A DNA stretch of 39,769 nucleotides from Roseateles sp. YR242 (GTDB lineage: Bacteria; Pseudomonadota; Gammaproteobacteria; Burkholderiales; Burkholderiaceae_C). Below, piece by piece: positions 26,096 to 33,712 of this stretch; the first letter of the stretch is position 1; each line of letters starts with the position of its first letter. The notes under the pieces are model-generated. The model ran no database searches, had not been told where the DNA came from, and worked only from the letters and a program-made list of their open reading frames with translations. A program made the translations under genes and the position numbers. The stretch spans positions 1-39,769 of the forward strand of contig NZ_FOAV01000024.1 of the NCBI RefSeq assembly GCF_900109745.1, given 5' to 3'.

Positions 26096-26965
26096 ATGAC
26101 CGATCCCAAGAGCCCATTGCGCCCATTCCACCCGCGCCACCTGCTCAACCCGACAAGCCCGACAAGCCCGACAAGCCCGCGCCGCCGCTCGCTGCTGAGC
26201 ACATCCGCCGCCATGGCCGCTGGTGCTGTCGCTGGCTGCGCGTTGCCTGGTCAGGCCCAGCAGACCACGCTCAAGACGCCCTTCGAGCTCACGCCGACCA
26301 CCATCCCCATCGTCGGCAGCGATCAGCGCTTCCCGGTGCGCCGCATCTACTGCATCGGGCGCAACTACGCCGCGCACGCCCGCGAGATGGGCAGCGACCC
26401 GACGCGGGAGCCGCCGTTCTTCTTCCAGAAACCCACCGATGCCATCCAGAACGTGGTGCCCGGCACCGTGGCCGATCATCCCTATCCAAGCCTGACGAAC
26501 AACTACCACTATGAGGTGGAACTGGTCGCGGCGCTGCACAAGGGGGGCCGGGACATCGCACCGGAGCAGGCGCTGGACTTGGTCTATGGCTACGCCATCG
26601 GCCTGGACATGACCCGACGCGACCTGCAGCGCGCCATGGGCAACGAAAAGAAGCCCTGGGAGATCGGCAAGAGCTTTGACCACGCCGCCCCCATCGGCCC
26701 CATCCATCCAGTGGCCCTGCTGGGTCATCCGAAGCAGGGCGCCATCTGGCTGAAGGTCAACGGCCAGACCAAGCAGAACGCCGACCTCGGCATGATGATC
26801 TGGAGCGTCGCGGAGCAGATTGCCAACCTCTCTAAAGCCTTCGAGCTGCGGCCCGGCGACATCATCTACAGCGGCACGCCGGAGAACGTCGGGCCGGTGG
26901 TGAAGGGCGATGTGATCGATTGCCACATCGACGGCCTGCCCAACCTGGGAATCCGCATCGTCTGA
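26096..26965 (+). CDS. Tat-exported fumarylacetoacetate hydrolase (FAH) family protein, possible lipoprotein
   Basis: This 289-residue FAH-fold protein carries an export signal. Residues 28-52 hold PRRRSLLSTSAAMAAGAVAGC, a twin-arginine signal (RRRSLL) ending in a lipobox-like VAGC (Cys48), so it would be a Tat lipoprotein or a periplasmic protein. The catalytic domain has RIYCIGRNYAAHAREMG, FFFQKPTDAI and the likely metal ligands E140 and E142 (YEVELV) and D171 (GLDMTRRD); ELRPGDIIYSGTPENVGPV is a clear FAH signature. Known relatives are mostly cytosolic hydrolases or isomerases of aromatic degradation, so export is unusual. AGGAGA precedes ATG 26096. The N-terminus has three SPT repeats. 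It stands alone. Confidence 0.85.
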   Translation: MTDPKSPLRPFHPRHLLNPTSPTSPTSPRRRSLLSTSAAMAAGAVAGCALPGQAQQTTLKTPFELTPTTIPIVGSDQRFPVRRIYCIGRNYAAHAREMGSDPTREPPFFFQKPTDAIQNVVPGTVADHPYPSLTNNYHYEVELVAALHKGGRDIAPEQALDLVYGYAIGLDMTRRDLQRAMGNEKKPWEIGKSFDHAAPIGPIHPVALLGHPKQGAIWLKVNGQTKQNADLGMMIWSVAEQIANLSKAFELRPGDIIYSGTPENVGPVVKGDVIDCHIDGLPNLGIRIV

Positions 26966-26977
26966 GGCTTCCGTCAG

Positions 26978-26997
26978 GAGGGGGCGTGTCCCCCCTC
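26978..26997 (+). terminator. G/C hairpin after the FAH-family gene
   Basis: GAGGGGG (26978-26984) and CCCCCTC (26991-26997) form a 7-bp stem with a 6-nt loop, 12 bases after the stop codon. No U-run follows, so it is a weak or T-less terminator. Confidence 0.45.
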
Positions 26998-27083
26998 TGC
27001 CAGCTCCTGTGGATGGTGCTCAAAAATGAAGCACTCCAGAGGATTCCCTGTGAAATCAACGGGTTGTGCAAGTACTGCCCGCC

Positions 27084-27119
27084 CTTCCAACAGACTTGTC
27101 CACAGAACGGGTGAACAGC
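27084..27119 (+). repeat. 36-bp direct repeat, copy A
   Basis: CTTCCAACAGACTTGTCCAC and the following 16 bases match 27318-27353 with three mismatches, 234 bp apart. Each copy holds one TTGTCCACA word. Confidence 0.85.
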
Positions 27120-27317
27120 GGCTGAGAGGTTTTTCACGAGAGAAAGACTTGTCCCCAGGCGGGGAGGGGGCCCCCATGAGGCTGCTGAAACCTCGCTTTT
27201 GAACCGCAGTCCGCACGAAGTGGCAGGGGTATGCCGGGGATATGCCTTACTGCCTAAAACTTGAGCAGTACAGGGTTCTTCCAGGCCTGACAAGCACTTA
27301 GCGCATCCCTGCCCGGG

Positions 27318-27353
27318 CTTCCAACAGGCTTGTCCACAGAACGCATGAACAGC
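27318..27353 (+). repeat. 36-bp direct repeat, copy B
   Basis: This is the second copy of the repeat at 27084-27119, in the same orientation; the differences are A to G before CTTGTCC and GG to CA before TGAACAGC. It ends 43 bp before the TetR gene's stop codon. Confidence 0.85.
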
Positions 27354-27396
27354 CCGCCGATGTTCAGAAAGTTATCCCAGGGGGCTTGAAACCCGA

Positions 27397-28059
27397 TCAA
27401 CCCAGCAGGTTGAGCACCACCCTGAGCAACTCCTGCTTGAAGCGCACCGGATCCTGCGGCAACGGGGAAACGGCGCGCAGCACATGGGCGTAAGCCACCG
27501 TCTTGCTGATGCCCTGGGTGAGCATGGAGAACATCAGCGCGGAGTCACAAGGCTTGAAGTCGCCGGAGGCAATCGCATCGTCCATGAGAGGCATGAATAC
27601 TTCGTGGAAGGGACGCACCATACGGTCCACCAACACATTCAGCCGCTCACCCTCTTCGGTGGCGGCGGTGGAGAAGAACATGCCGATGTCCGGGTCCTCG
27701 AACACCTTGTCGATGAAGTGCACCAGCGCTTCGATCACCCGCTGGCGCGGCGACAGGTCCGCACGCGAACGCAGCGATTTCGCCAGCACCAGCAGCGAAT
27801 CGATCTGCCCGGCGATGTGCTCCACCACGGCCAGCCACAAGGCTTCCTTGGAGCCGAAGTGATGGGCGATGAGCGCCGGATCCACGCCGGCCTGGCGGGC
27901 GATGTCACGCACGCTGGTGGCGTCGTAGCCTCGCTTGGCGAAGGTGCCGCGGGCGGTGCGCAACAAGGCGTCTGCGCCCTGCGCTGCATCGCTGCACGGC
28001 CGGCCACGGCTGCGCCGGGCGCGCGGAGCGGGCTTGGCAGGGGTAGGGGCTTGGCTCAT
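27397..28059 (-). CDS. TetR/AcrR family transcriptional regulator
   Basis: This 220-residue repressor-type protein has a basic, Pro/Ala-rich N-terminal arm (PAPRARRSRGRP) before a TetR HTH at about residues 28-75: LLRTARGTFAKRGYDATSVR, then DIARQAGVDPALIAHHFGSK. The C-terminal ligand domain is all-helical and carries a conserved-looking VLVDRMVRPFHEVFMPL segment. A candidate operator, ATTCA-N8-TGAAT, is 21-38 bp upstream of its start, so autoregulation is likely. The divergent gene is a DUF3331 protein, a possible target. Confidence 0.9.
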   Translation of the reverse strand: MSQAPTPAKPAPRARRSRGRPCSDAAQGADALLRTARGTFAKRGYDATSVRDIARQAGVDPALIAHHFGSKEALWLAVVEHIAGQIDSLLVLAKSLRSRADLSPRQRVIEALVHFIDKVFEDPDIGMFFSTAATEEGERLNVLVDRMVRPFHEVFMPLMDDAIASGDFKPCDSALMFSMLTQGISKTVAYAHVLRAVSPLPQDPVRFKQELLRVVLNLLG

Positions 28060-28079
28060 GGCGCCGGCTTCTTTGCTAT

Positions 28080-28097
28080 ATTCATCACTCGTTGAAT
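28080..28097. promoter_or_regulatory. candidate TetR operator: ATTCA-N8-TGAAT
   Basis: An inverted repeat in an A+T-rich segment of the 114-bp divergent gap between the TetR gene (start 28059) and the DUF3331 gene (start 28174). Its size and position suit TetR-type autoregulation. Confidence 0.38.
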
Positions 28098-28173
28098 TAT
28101 TTCAGAAGTCTCTGACAACGGTTGGCTCGCAGGGGGATGCCTTGGGAGCGCGTCGCGGAAAGGTGGTGCAGGC

Positions 28174-28569
28174 ATGCACAGCGAGCAAAAGGAAATGGCC
28201 CATGAGGGCTGGTTGCGCACCGTCGCCTGGCTGGGCGGGCGTACTGCGGATGAAGCAACGAACGCCTGGCGCCCGCCGAGCCTGGCGCCGGTGCGCCGCC
28301 CGGTCAATGATGGCGCAGCGCCCCGCCCGCCCGCCACGATCCATGTGCTGGACCGCCCCACACCGCGCACCGCAGCGATTTCCTGGTCGCACCCTGGCGT
28401 CTGCCATTACGGCTACCAGATCTGGGACATGGCCCCGGCCAAGCGCACCGGCGTGTGTGTGCTCAGCGGCAGCCAGATCCGAATCGGCGACACGGTGTAC
28501 TGCCCGCGGGATGACGGGGCGCCGGTCAATGCCGGCTCCATGATCGCCGCCGCCTTCGTGGACGCCTGA
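28174..28569 (+). CDS. DUF3331 domain protein
   Basis: The 131-residue cytosolic protein looks like the DUF3331 family, seen mostly in Burkholderiales and of unknown function. The C-terminal half carries the typical pattern: ISWSHPGVCHYGYQIWDMA, then TGVCVLSGSQIRIGDTVYCP and PVNAGSMIAAA. Three cysteines and a GD.VY motif stand out. A GGAAAGGTGG ribosome site precedes ATG 28174. It is divergent from the TetR gene and convergent with the ABC ATPase gene. Confidence 0.7.
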   Translation: MHSEQKEMAHEGWLRTVAWLGGRTADEATNAWRPPSLAPVRRPVNDGAAPRPPATIHVLDRPTPRTAAISWSHPGVCHYGYQIWDMAPAKRTGVCVLSGSQIRIGDTVYCPRDDGAPVNAGSMIAAAFVDA

Positions 28570-28599
28570 CGCTTCACGCCAGCGCCTCATCCCCGGACA

Positions 28600-29919
28600 T
28601 TACGCCAGCGCATCCCCGGCAGGCAGGCTCAGCTTGCCGGTGTTGTAGTCGTATTCGAAGACCTCGCCGTGCCGGGCCCAGGTGACGGCGGTCTTCATCA
28701 CCGCATCGGCCTCTGCGTCGTCCAGATGCTCGCTGAGCAGGCGCCGCACGGGTGTGTCCATCATCTGGCCGGTGGGTTCCTGTTCCAGGCTGTGGCGGAT
28801 GTGCGCAATCAGCGGCACCTGCGCCATCACCTGCTGGCCGAAGAGGCCACGCCGCAGTTCGTTAGGGCCGTCCACATAACGACGGCCCAGCGGCGTGAGT
28901 TGCAGGTCGCCGCTGTCGAGCTGCGCCAGGCCCAGCAGCGCGAGGGCATGTGCCACCGGCAGCAGCTCCGCATCCGGCAGGCCAGCTTCCTCGCAGAGTT
29001 GGGGCAGATCCGCGCGGCCCTCGAAGGGCGGCTCGGCCAGCAGCTCCAGCAGGCCGTCCATGCGCGCCACGTCGGCTGCGGGCAGGCGTTCCACCAGCGG
29101 CGGGGGCGTGGCCACACCGGCCTCCACCGTGCCGTGAGAACGGCCCGGGCGCGCGGCACCGGCCGTCATCAATGCATAGACCTCGTCGATCAGGGCGCGC
29201 ACATCCGCACTCTCCGGGTCCCGGGGGCGCGGCAACTGGACGGACAACTGGCAGCGGATGCGACCGGGGTCGCTGGCGAAGATCAGTATGCGATCAGCCA
29301 TCAGCACCGCTTCCTCGATGTTGTGGGAGACGACCAGCATGGCCTTGGTGGGCATGCCGCCGCCTTGCCACAGCTCCAGGATGTCCTCGCGCAGGCGCTC
29401 GCCGGTGAGGACATCCAGCGCGGAGAAGGCCTCGTCCATCAGCAGCACATCCGGCTCGGTCACCAGGGCACGGGCGATCCCCACGCGCTGGCGCATGCCG
29501 CCGGAGAGTTCACGCGGCAGGGCGCCCTCGAAGCCGGCCAGGCCGATGAGTGCAATGGCGGCCTCGGCGCGTTTCTCGCGTTCGGCCTTGGGCATGCCGC
29601 GCGCCTCAAGACCCAATTCGACGTTCTGCTGCACCGTCAGCCACGGGAACAGGGCAAAGGACTGGAACACCATGCTGATGCCCCGCGCCGGGCCCGACAG
29701 GGGCTGGCCGCGATAGCGCACCTGGCCATGGTCAGCCTTCACCAGGCCCGCCATGATGCGCAGCAGCGTGCTCTTGCCGGAGCCGGACTGGCCCAGCAGC
29801 GCCACGATCTCACCATCGCGCAGGTTGAAGTCCACCGCCTGCAGCACGGGGCGCAGGTGGCCATCCGCAGAACGGAAGGTCTTGCCGACGCCGGACAGTT
29901 CGAGGATGGAAGCGGACAT
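28600..29919 (-). CDS. ABC transporter ATP-binding protein, NitT/TauT type with AAA-associated C-terminal domain
   Basis: The predicted 439-residue ATPase would power uptake of a nitrate-, sulfonate- or bicarbonate-like solute. Walker A is GQSGSGKST (43-51), the signature ELSGGMRQRVGIARAL, and Walker B VLLMDEAFSALD. After the ~250-residue ATPase a second domain of about 140 residues follows (LLELLAEPPFEGRADLPQL to the end), which matches the AAA-associated C-terminal domain of a NitT subgroup and probably regulates ATPase activity. The start ATG 29919 follows AGGAG at five bases. It lies 23 bp after the permease gene in one operon. No substrate-binding protein gene is complete nearby. Confidence 0.9.
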   Translation of the reverse strand: MSASILELSGVGKTFRSADGHLRPVLQAVDFNLRDGEIVALLGQSGSGKSTLLRIMAGLVKADHGQVRYRGQPLSGPARGISMVFQSFALFPWLTVQQNVELGLEARGMPKAEREKRAEAAIALIGLAGFEGALPRELSGGMRQRVGIARALVTEPDVLLMDEAFSALDVLTGERLREDILELWQGGGMPTKAMLVVSHNIEEAVLMADRILIFASDPGRIRCQLSVQLPRPRDPESADVRALIDEVYALMTAGAARPGRSHGTVEAGVATPPPLVERLPAADVARMDGLLELLAEPPFEGRADLPQLCEEAGLPDAELLPVAHALALLGLAQLDSGDLQLTPLGRRYVDGPNELRRGLFGQQVMAQVPLIAHIRHSLEQEPTGQMMDTPVRRLLSEHLDDAEADAVMKTAVTWARHGEVFEYDYNTGKLSLPAGDALA

Positions 29920-29942
29920 GAATGCTCCTGCGGGGGGCGGTG

Positions 29943-31670
29943 TCAGAAATGCATGCGGTCTTCGGCCAGCCGATAGAGGCGGCGCCAGACAAAATGGTTG
30001 AGGCCCATCACGAAGATGCACATCACCCCGATACCCAGCGCAATGCGGGGGAAGTCCCCCAGCGCCGTCATCTGTGCGATGTAGGCGCCCAGGCCATGGG
30101 CCTGGACGGTGGTGTCGCCCCAGGTGACGTATTCGGCCACGATGCTGGCGTTCCAGGAGCCGCCGCTGGCCGTGATGGCACCAGTGACGAAGCTGGGGAA
30201 CACTGCCGGCAACAGGTAGCGGCGCCACTTCAGCCAGCCGCTCAGGCCCAGGTTGCCGGCCGCGTGGCGCAGCTCTGCCGGAATGTTGGAGGCGCCGGCA
30301 ATGACGTTGAACAACAGATACCACTGCGTGCCGAAGATCATCAGCGGCGACAGCCACAGGTCGGCATTGAGCTTCCAGTGCACGATGGCGAGCACTGCCA
30401 CCGGGAACAGCAGGTTGGCCGGGAAGGCGGCCAGGAACTGCGCCACCGCCTGCAGCCGCCCGCTCCAGCGGGGGTTCAGGCCAATCCAGATGCCCACCGG
30501 CACCCACACCAGCGCGGCCAGGGCGATCAGCACCATCACCCGCAGCAAGGTGATGCCGCCCAGCAGGAAGACATGGCCGGCCTCCGCCCAACCCACCTCG
30601 CTGTGCACAAACGCTACAAGCTGCCACAGCGCAAACATGACGGCAGCGGCCAGCACGGCATCCCACAACCGCTGCCAGGGCGGGCCCGCATGGCGCTGAC
30701 GTGCGCGGATGGACGTGCCGTCATGCGGGCGCCGGAACCAGACCAGGCTGCGTTCGAGCTGTTCCACGAACCAGCCGCCGAGGCGGCGCGTCATCTGCGT
30801 GCGGCGCAGCCAGTTCAGCATCCAGGAGTCGGGGGCGGTTTCACCGCCGCTGTCCTCGAAACGGAACTTGTCGGCCCAGGCCACCAACGGGCGGAACACC
30901 AGTTGGTCATACAGCAGGATGCCGATCAGCATGCACAGGATCGCCCAGCCGATGGCGGGCAGGTCTTTGGACTCGATCGCCAAGGCGATGTAGGACCCCA
31001 CGCCCGGCAGCTTGATGCTTTGGTTGGAAACCGAGATGGCCTCCGACGCCACCACGAAGAACCAGCCCCCGGACATGGACATCATCATGTTCCACAGCAG
31101 CGCCGGCATGGCGTAGGGCAGCTCCAGGCGCCAGAAGCGCTGCCCGCCCGAGAGCTGGAACACTTGCGCAGCTTCCTGCAGCTCGGCCGGCACCGTGCGC
31201 AGCGACTGGTAGAGGCTGAACGCCATGTTCCAGGCCTGCGAGGTGAAGATGGCGAAGATGGCTGCGCATTCCACGCCCAGCAGGTTGCCAGGGAACAGTG
31301 CAATGAAGCCGGTGACGGTGATGGACAGAAAACCCAGGATGGGAATGGACTGCAGGATGTCCAGCATCGGCACCAGCACCTTCTCCGCCGCGCGCACCTT
31401 GGCCGCCAGCACGGCGAAGGCGCCGCTGAAGATCAGCGCCATCACCATGGCGGCCAGCATCCGCAAGTTGGTGCGCAGCAGGTAATACGGCAGGCGGGAC
31501 GGATCCAGCGACAAGGGCAGCGGGTCGCCGAGCTCGAACGGACGGGCCATCTGCGCAGCGCCGTAGGCCAGCAGCACCAGTGTGGCAAGGACCAGGGGCA
31601 GCAGGGCCCAGTCCCAGCGGTTCGCGCCCGCATCGACCACCTGCCGCGGGAAGAATTCGCGGCGGTTCAT
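29943..31670 (-). CDS. ABC transporter permease, NitT/TauT type, two fused permease domains
   Basis: A 575-residue inner-membrane permease with two BPD_transp_1 domains in tandem. Each has the ATPase-contacting EAA loop: VPAELQEAAQVFQLSGGQRF in the first half and IPAELRHAAGNLGLSGWLKW in the second. Such fused permeases replace the usual homodimer and pair with the C-terminally extended ATPase encoded 23 bp downstream. The N-terminal cytoplasmic segment MNRREFFPRQ precedes TM1. The operon lacks a binding protein; a short frame at 31812-31925, where one would be expected, may be a remnant. The substrate is unknown. Confidence 0.9.
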   Translation of the reverse strand: MNRREFFPRQVVDAGANRWDWALLPLVLATLVLLAYGAAQMARPFELGDPLPLSLDPSRLPYYLLRTNLRMLAAMVMALIFSGAFAVLAAKVRAAEKVLVPMLDILQSIPILGFLSITVTGFIALFPGNLLGVECAAIFAIFTSQAWNMAFSLYQSLRTVPAELQEAAQVFQLSGGQRFWRLELPYAMPALLWNMMMSMSGGWFFVVASEAISVSNQSIKLPGVGSYIALAIESKDLPAIGWAILCMLIGILLYDQLVFRPLVAWADKFRFEDSGGETAPDSWMLNWLRRTQMTRRLGGWFVEQLERSLVWFRRPHDGTSIRARQRHAGPPWQRLWDAVLAAAVMFALWQLVAFVHSEVGWAEAGHVFLLGGITLLRVMVLIALAALVWVPVGIWIGLNPRWSGRLQAVAQFLAAFPANLLFPVAVLAIVHWKLNADLWLSPLMIFGTQWYLLFNVIAGASNIPAELRHAAGNLGLSGWLKWRRYLLPAVFPSFVTGAITASGGSWNASIVAEYVTWGDTTVQAHGLGAYIAQMTALGDFPRIALGIGVMCIFVMGLNHFVWRRLYRLAEDRMHF

Positions 31671-31811
31671 GGTGAGGCTTTCTCGGGATGCGTCTGTCGG
31701 GAGACGACAGTCAGGTGCGCAGCATGCATGAAGTGCCCTTCAGAAACCTGTCGGCGTTTTCGCCCACCCCGAATGGTGGCGAGTAGTCCTCAGCCTTGAT
31801 GGGTTAACGAC

Positions 31812-31925
31812 CTAAATGAGGGGCTTCCCGCTGGCCAGCTTTTGCGCTGCTTCGGTGAACTTGACCGATTCGACGGTGCTTGCGGCGACGGCGTTTCCAC
31901 AATGCCGATCCCCATCGATCCACAT
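31812..31925 (-). pseudogene. possible C-terminal remnant of a gene upstream of the permease
   Basis: A 37-codon minus-strand frame ends in TAG and encodes an end that looks coding: AASTVESVKFTEAAQKLASG then KPLI. Codon use is like that of the neighbours. It lies 141 bp upstream of the permease gene on the same strand, where the operon's binding protein would be expected. It has no normal start region and abuts the 5' end of the DUF2968 gene on the other strand. A chance frame is possible. Confidence 0.25.
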
Positions 31926-31934
31926 TCATCCGCC

Positions 31935-33515
31935 ATGATCCGCCATGATCGCCATGAGTCTTTCTCTTCTTCCGACCCTGTCCGGCCACGCACGGGTTGG
32001 CATCTCGCCTCGCGCCGGGCGTGGCGAGACGGTCTGCGGCGTCTGACGGCCGGCTGCGTGAAGCCGTTGCTGGCGGTAATGCCGTTGCTGGTGGTGGCCT
32101 GCTGGCACGGTGCCACGCTGGCCCAGGCCGATGCCCAGGCCGATGCCCAGGCCAATTCGGGCGCGCCGTCTACCGCCACGCCGCAGGAGGCGGCCAACGT
32201 GCTGGAGCTGCAGGTGTTGCGCTCGCAGCAGGCGTTGACCTCGCTGCGCAAGCTGAAGATGGAGCAGGGCACCATCGAGCTGCTGCTGCATCCCAAGACC
32301 AACATGCACTACATCGTGGTGTCCACCCTGGGCGGCGATGTGCGGCGTGTGGTGAAGGCGGACAACGAGCGCGGCGCGATGCTCAGCTTCGAGTCGTTCC
32401 GTCGGCTGGCGGGCCAAGGGGAGGCTGGGCGGCCCGCGTTGATGGGGGAGCCATTGAGTGCTGCGAGCACGATTGACGCTGCGCAGGTAGCGGCGGCAGC
32501 ACAAAAGCCGATGCAGGAGCCTTCGCCACAAGCAAGGCAACTGCCAACGCAGAAGCCGGCATCGACCACCCCAGCGCCCACCAACCCGACTGCCGCCCCG
32601 CTTCCCGCCCCGCTTCCCGCCCCATCACCGAGTCTGGGGCCGCGGCCGCCGTCTTCGTCCGGCGCTGCATCGCCCGTGACCGCTCCATCCACCGCGCGCG
32701 CACCGGTCTTCATGGCGCCAGCCCTTTCTCCCGCCTGGCGCGGTGCAGCGGCCGCATCTCTGATGCCGGTCAATGCCGGTGTGAAGGCAAGTGGGGCCGC
32801 AGACGCCGCATCGGGCGCGGGTGCCACGGCAGGCGCCAGTACCAGCACGGGCACGGGAACATCGTCCCCGCCGGGGCCGATTCGTTCTCCGCTGATGGCC
32901 GAAGTTGAACGTCTGAAGGCCAACGGCGGCCTGGCCGTGATGCGTCGCACCGAAAACGGTGAATACAACGCCACATTGCTCTTCCATGCGGCCTCGGCAC
33001 GGTATTTCGTGATGCTCTCCCATAGGGGCGACACCTGGCGTGTGGTGCAGGGCATGGACAGCGGGCAGGCCCTGCGGACCTATGACGAATTCGCAAGCCA
33101 GTCCGCCATGCTGGCGGCCGGCGAGATCCGCCATCTGGAGTTGCGGGCCCAGACGGAGGCGGCGGAACGTGAGCTGAGGGATGCCAAGGCCCAGGCCCAT
33201 CAGATGGCCGAGGAGCTGGAGGCCGACCGTCGCTACAAGGCCATGATTCAGGCCCAGGAGTCACAGACCCGGTCCGATGTCGCGGAGCTGCAGCAGCAGC
33301 GGCGCCAGTTGCAGGAGCAGTTGGCGGCCGAGCAGCGCCGGCTGATGGAGTTGCGTCGCCAACTGGACCCGTCTGCCAGCGGAGCCCCTGGTGATATTGC
33401 CTCGTCCCGCAAGGGCGCTGGTGAATGCCGGTTCGCGCGGCCCGGTCAGGCCGTGCCTGCCGCAGAGCGCAACCTGCCGCTGTGCGGTCCGGATGGGCGG
33501 CCCCGCCAGCCATAA
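31935..33515 (+). CDS. DUF2968 domain protein, secreted, with internal duplication
   Basis: The gene encodes about 526 residues. A hydrophobic signal-like segment ends in WHGATLAQA and is followed by repeats of ADAQ. Two related modules follow: residues after LELQVLRSQQALTSLRKL up to MLSFESFRRLA, and later VERLKANGGLAVMRRT to LRTYDEFASQSA. The second plus the C-terminal coiled coil (QTEAAERELRDAKAQAHQM, then LQQQRRQLQEQLAAEQRR) is the DUF2968 pattern known from Burkholderiales. They are joined by a long Pro/Ala/Thr-rich linker (about 130 residues). The start is uncertain: ATG 31902, ATG 31935 or GTG 32058, the last giving a compact signal peptide VKPLLAVMPLLVVACWHG. None has a clear ribosome site. 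Function unknown. Confidence 0.72.
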   Translation: MIRHDRHESFSSSDPVRPRTGWHLASRRAWRDGLRRLTAGCVKPLLAVMPLLVVACWHGATLAQADAQADAQANSGAPSTATPQEAANVLELQVLRSQQALTSLRKLKMEQGTIELLLHPKTNMHYIVVSTLGGDVRRVVKADNERGAMLSFESFRRLAGQGEAGRPALMGEPLSAASTIDAAQVAAAAQKPMQEPSPQARQLPTQKPASTTPAPTNPTAAPLPAPLPAPSPSLGPRPPSSSGAASPVTAPSTARAPVFMAPALSPAWRGAAAASLMPVNAGVKASGAADAASGAGATAGASTSTGTGTSSPPGPIRSPLMAEVERLKANGGLAVMRRTENGEYNATLLFHAASARYFVMLSHRGDTWRVVQGMDSGQALRTYDEFASQSAMLAAGEIRHLELRAQTEAAERELRDAKAQAHQMAEELEADRRYKAMIQAQESQTRSDVAELQQQRRQLQEQLAAEQRRLMELRRQLDPSASGAPGDIASSRKGAGECRFARPGQAVPAAERNLPLCGPDGRPRQP

Positions 33516-33712
33516 CGAGTCCCCGCCAGGGGGCTCCATCAAGGCTGCCATCTCATCCATGGTCGGTTCGGCGGGCCGCCCACCCGACGCGCGCCCCCTA
33601 CCTGACGCGCCCCAACCTTGCGCAGGCGCCGTGCGGTGCACGCCCGCTCGCCGGGGGGCTAACGCAGGCCTGGTCCTATCATCCCAGCGACGCGAACATC
33701 CTGGGGATACCC

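Larger units (their letters stand above)
27009..27380. other. intergenic region with DnaA-box-like words
   Basis: The 431-bp convergent gap (26966-27396) is more A+T-rich than its surroundings. Words one mismatch from the loose DnaA box TTWTNCACA are TTGTCCACA at 27096-27104 and 27330-27338 and TTTTTCACG at 27130-27138. Two-mismatch words are TTGTCCCCA at 27149, and on the minus strand CCATCCACA (27009-27017) and GATTTCACA (27049-27057). No gene, dnaA, dnaN or parAB lies nearby. It could be a DnaA-titrating site or a remnant origin; the evidence is motif-level only. Confidence 0.35.

Noticed and set aside
26140-26175. 9-bp repeat CCGACAAGC in the FAH-family gene as a regulatory array
   Set aside because: It is in frame and encodes the repeated SPT tripeptides of the signal region; simple coding repeat.
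28600-30666. Longer start for the ABC ATPase at 30666
   Set aside because: The extension overlaps the permease gene and has no similarity; ATG 29919 has a ribosome site and begins the ATPase domain.
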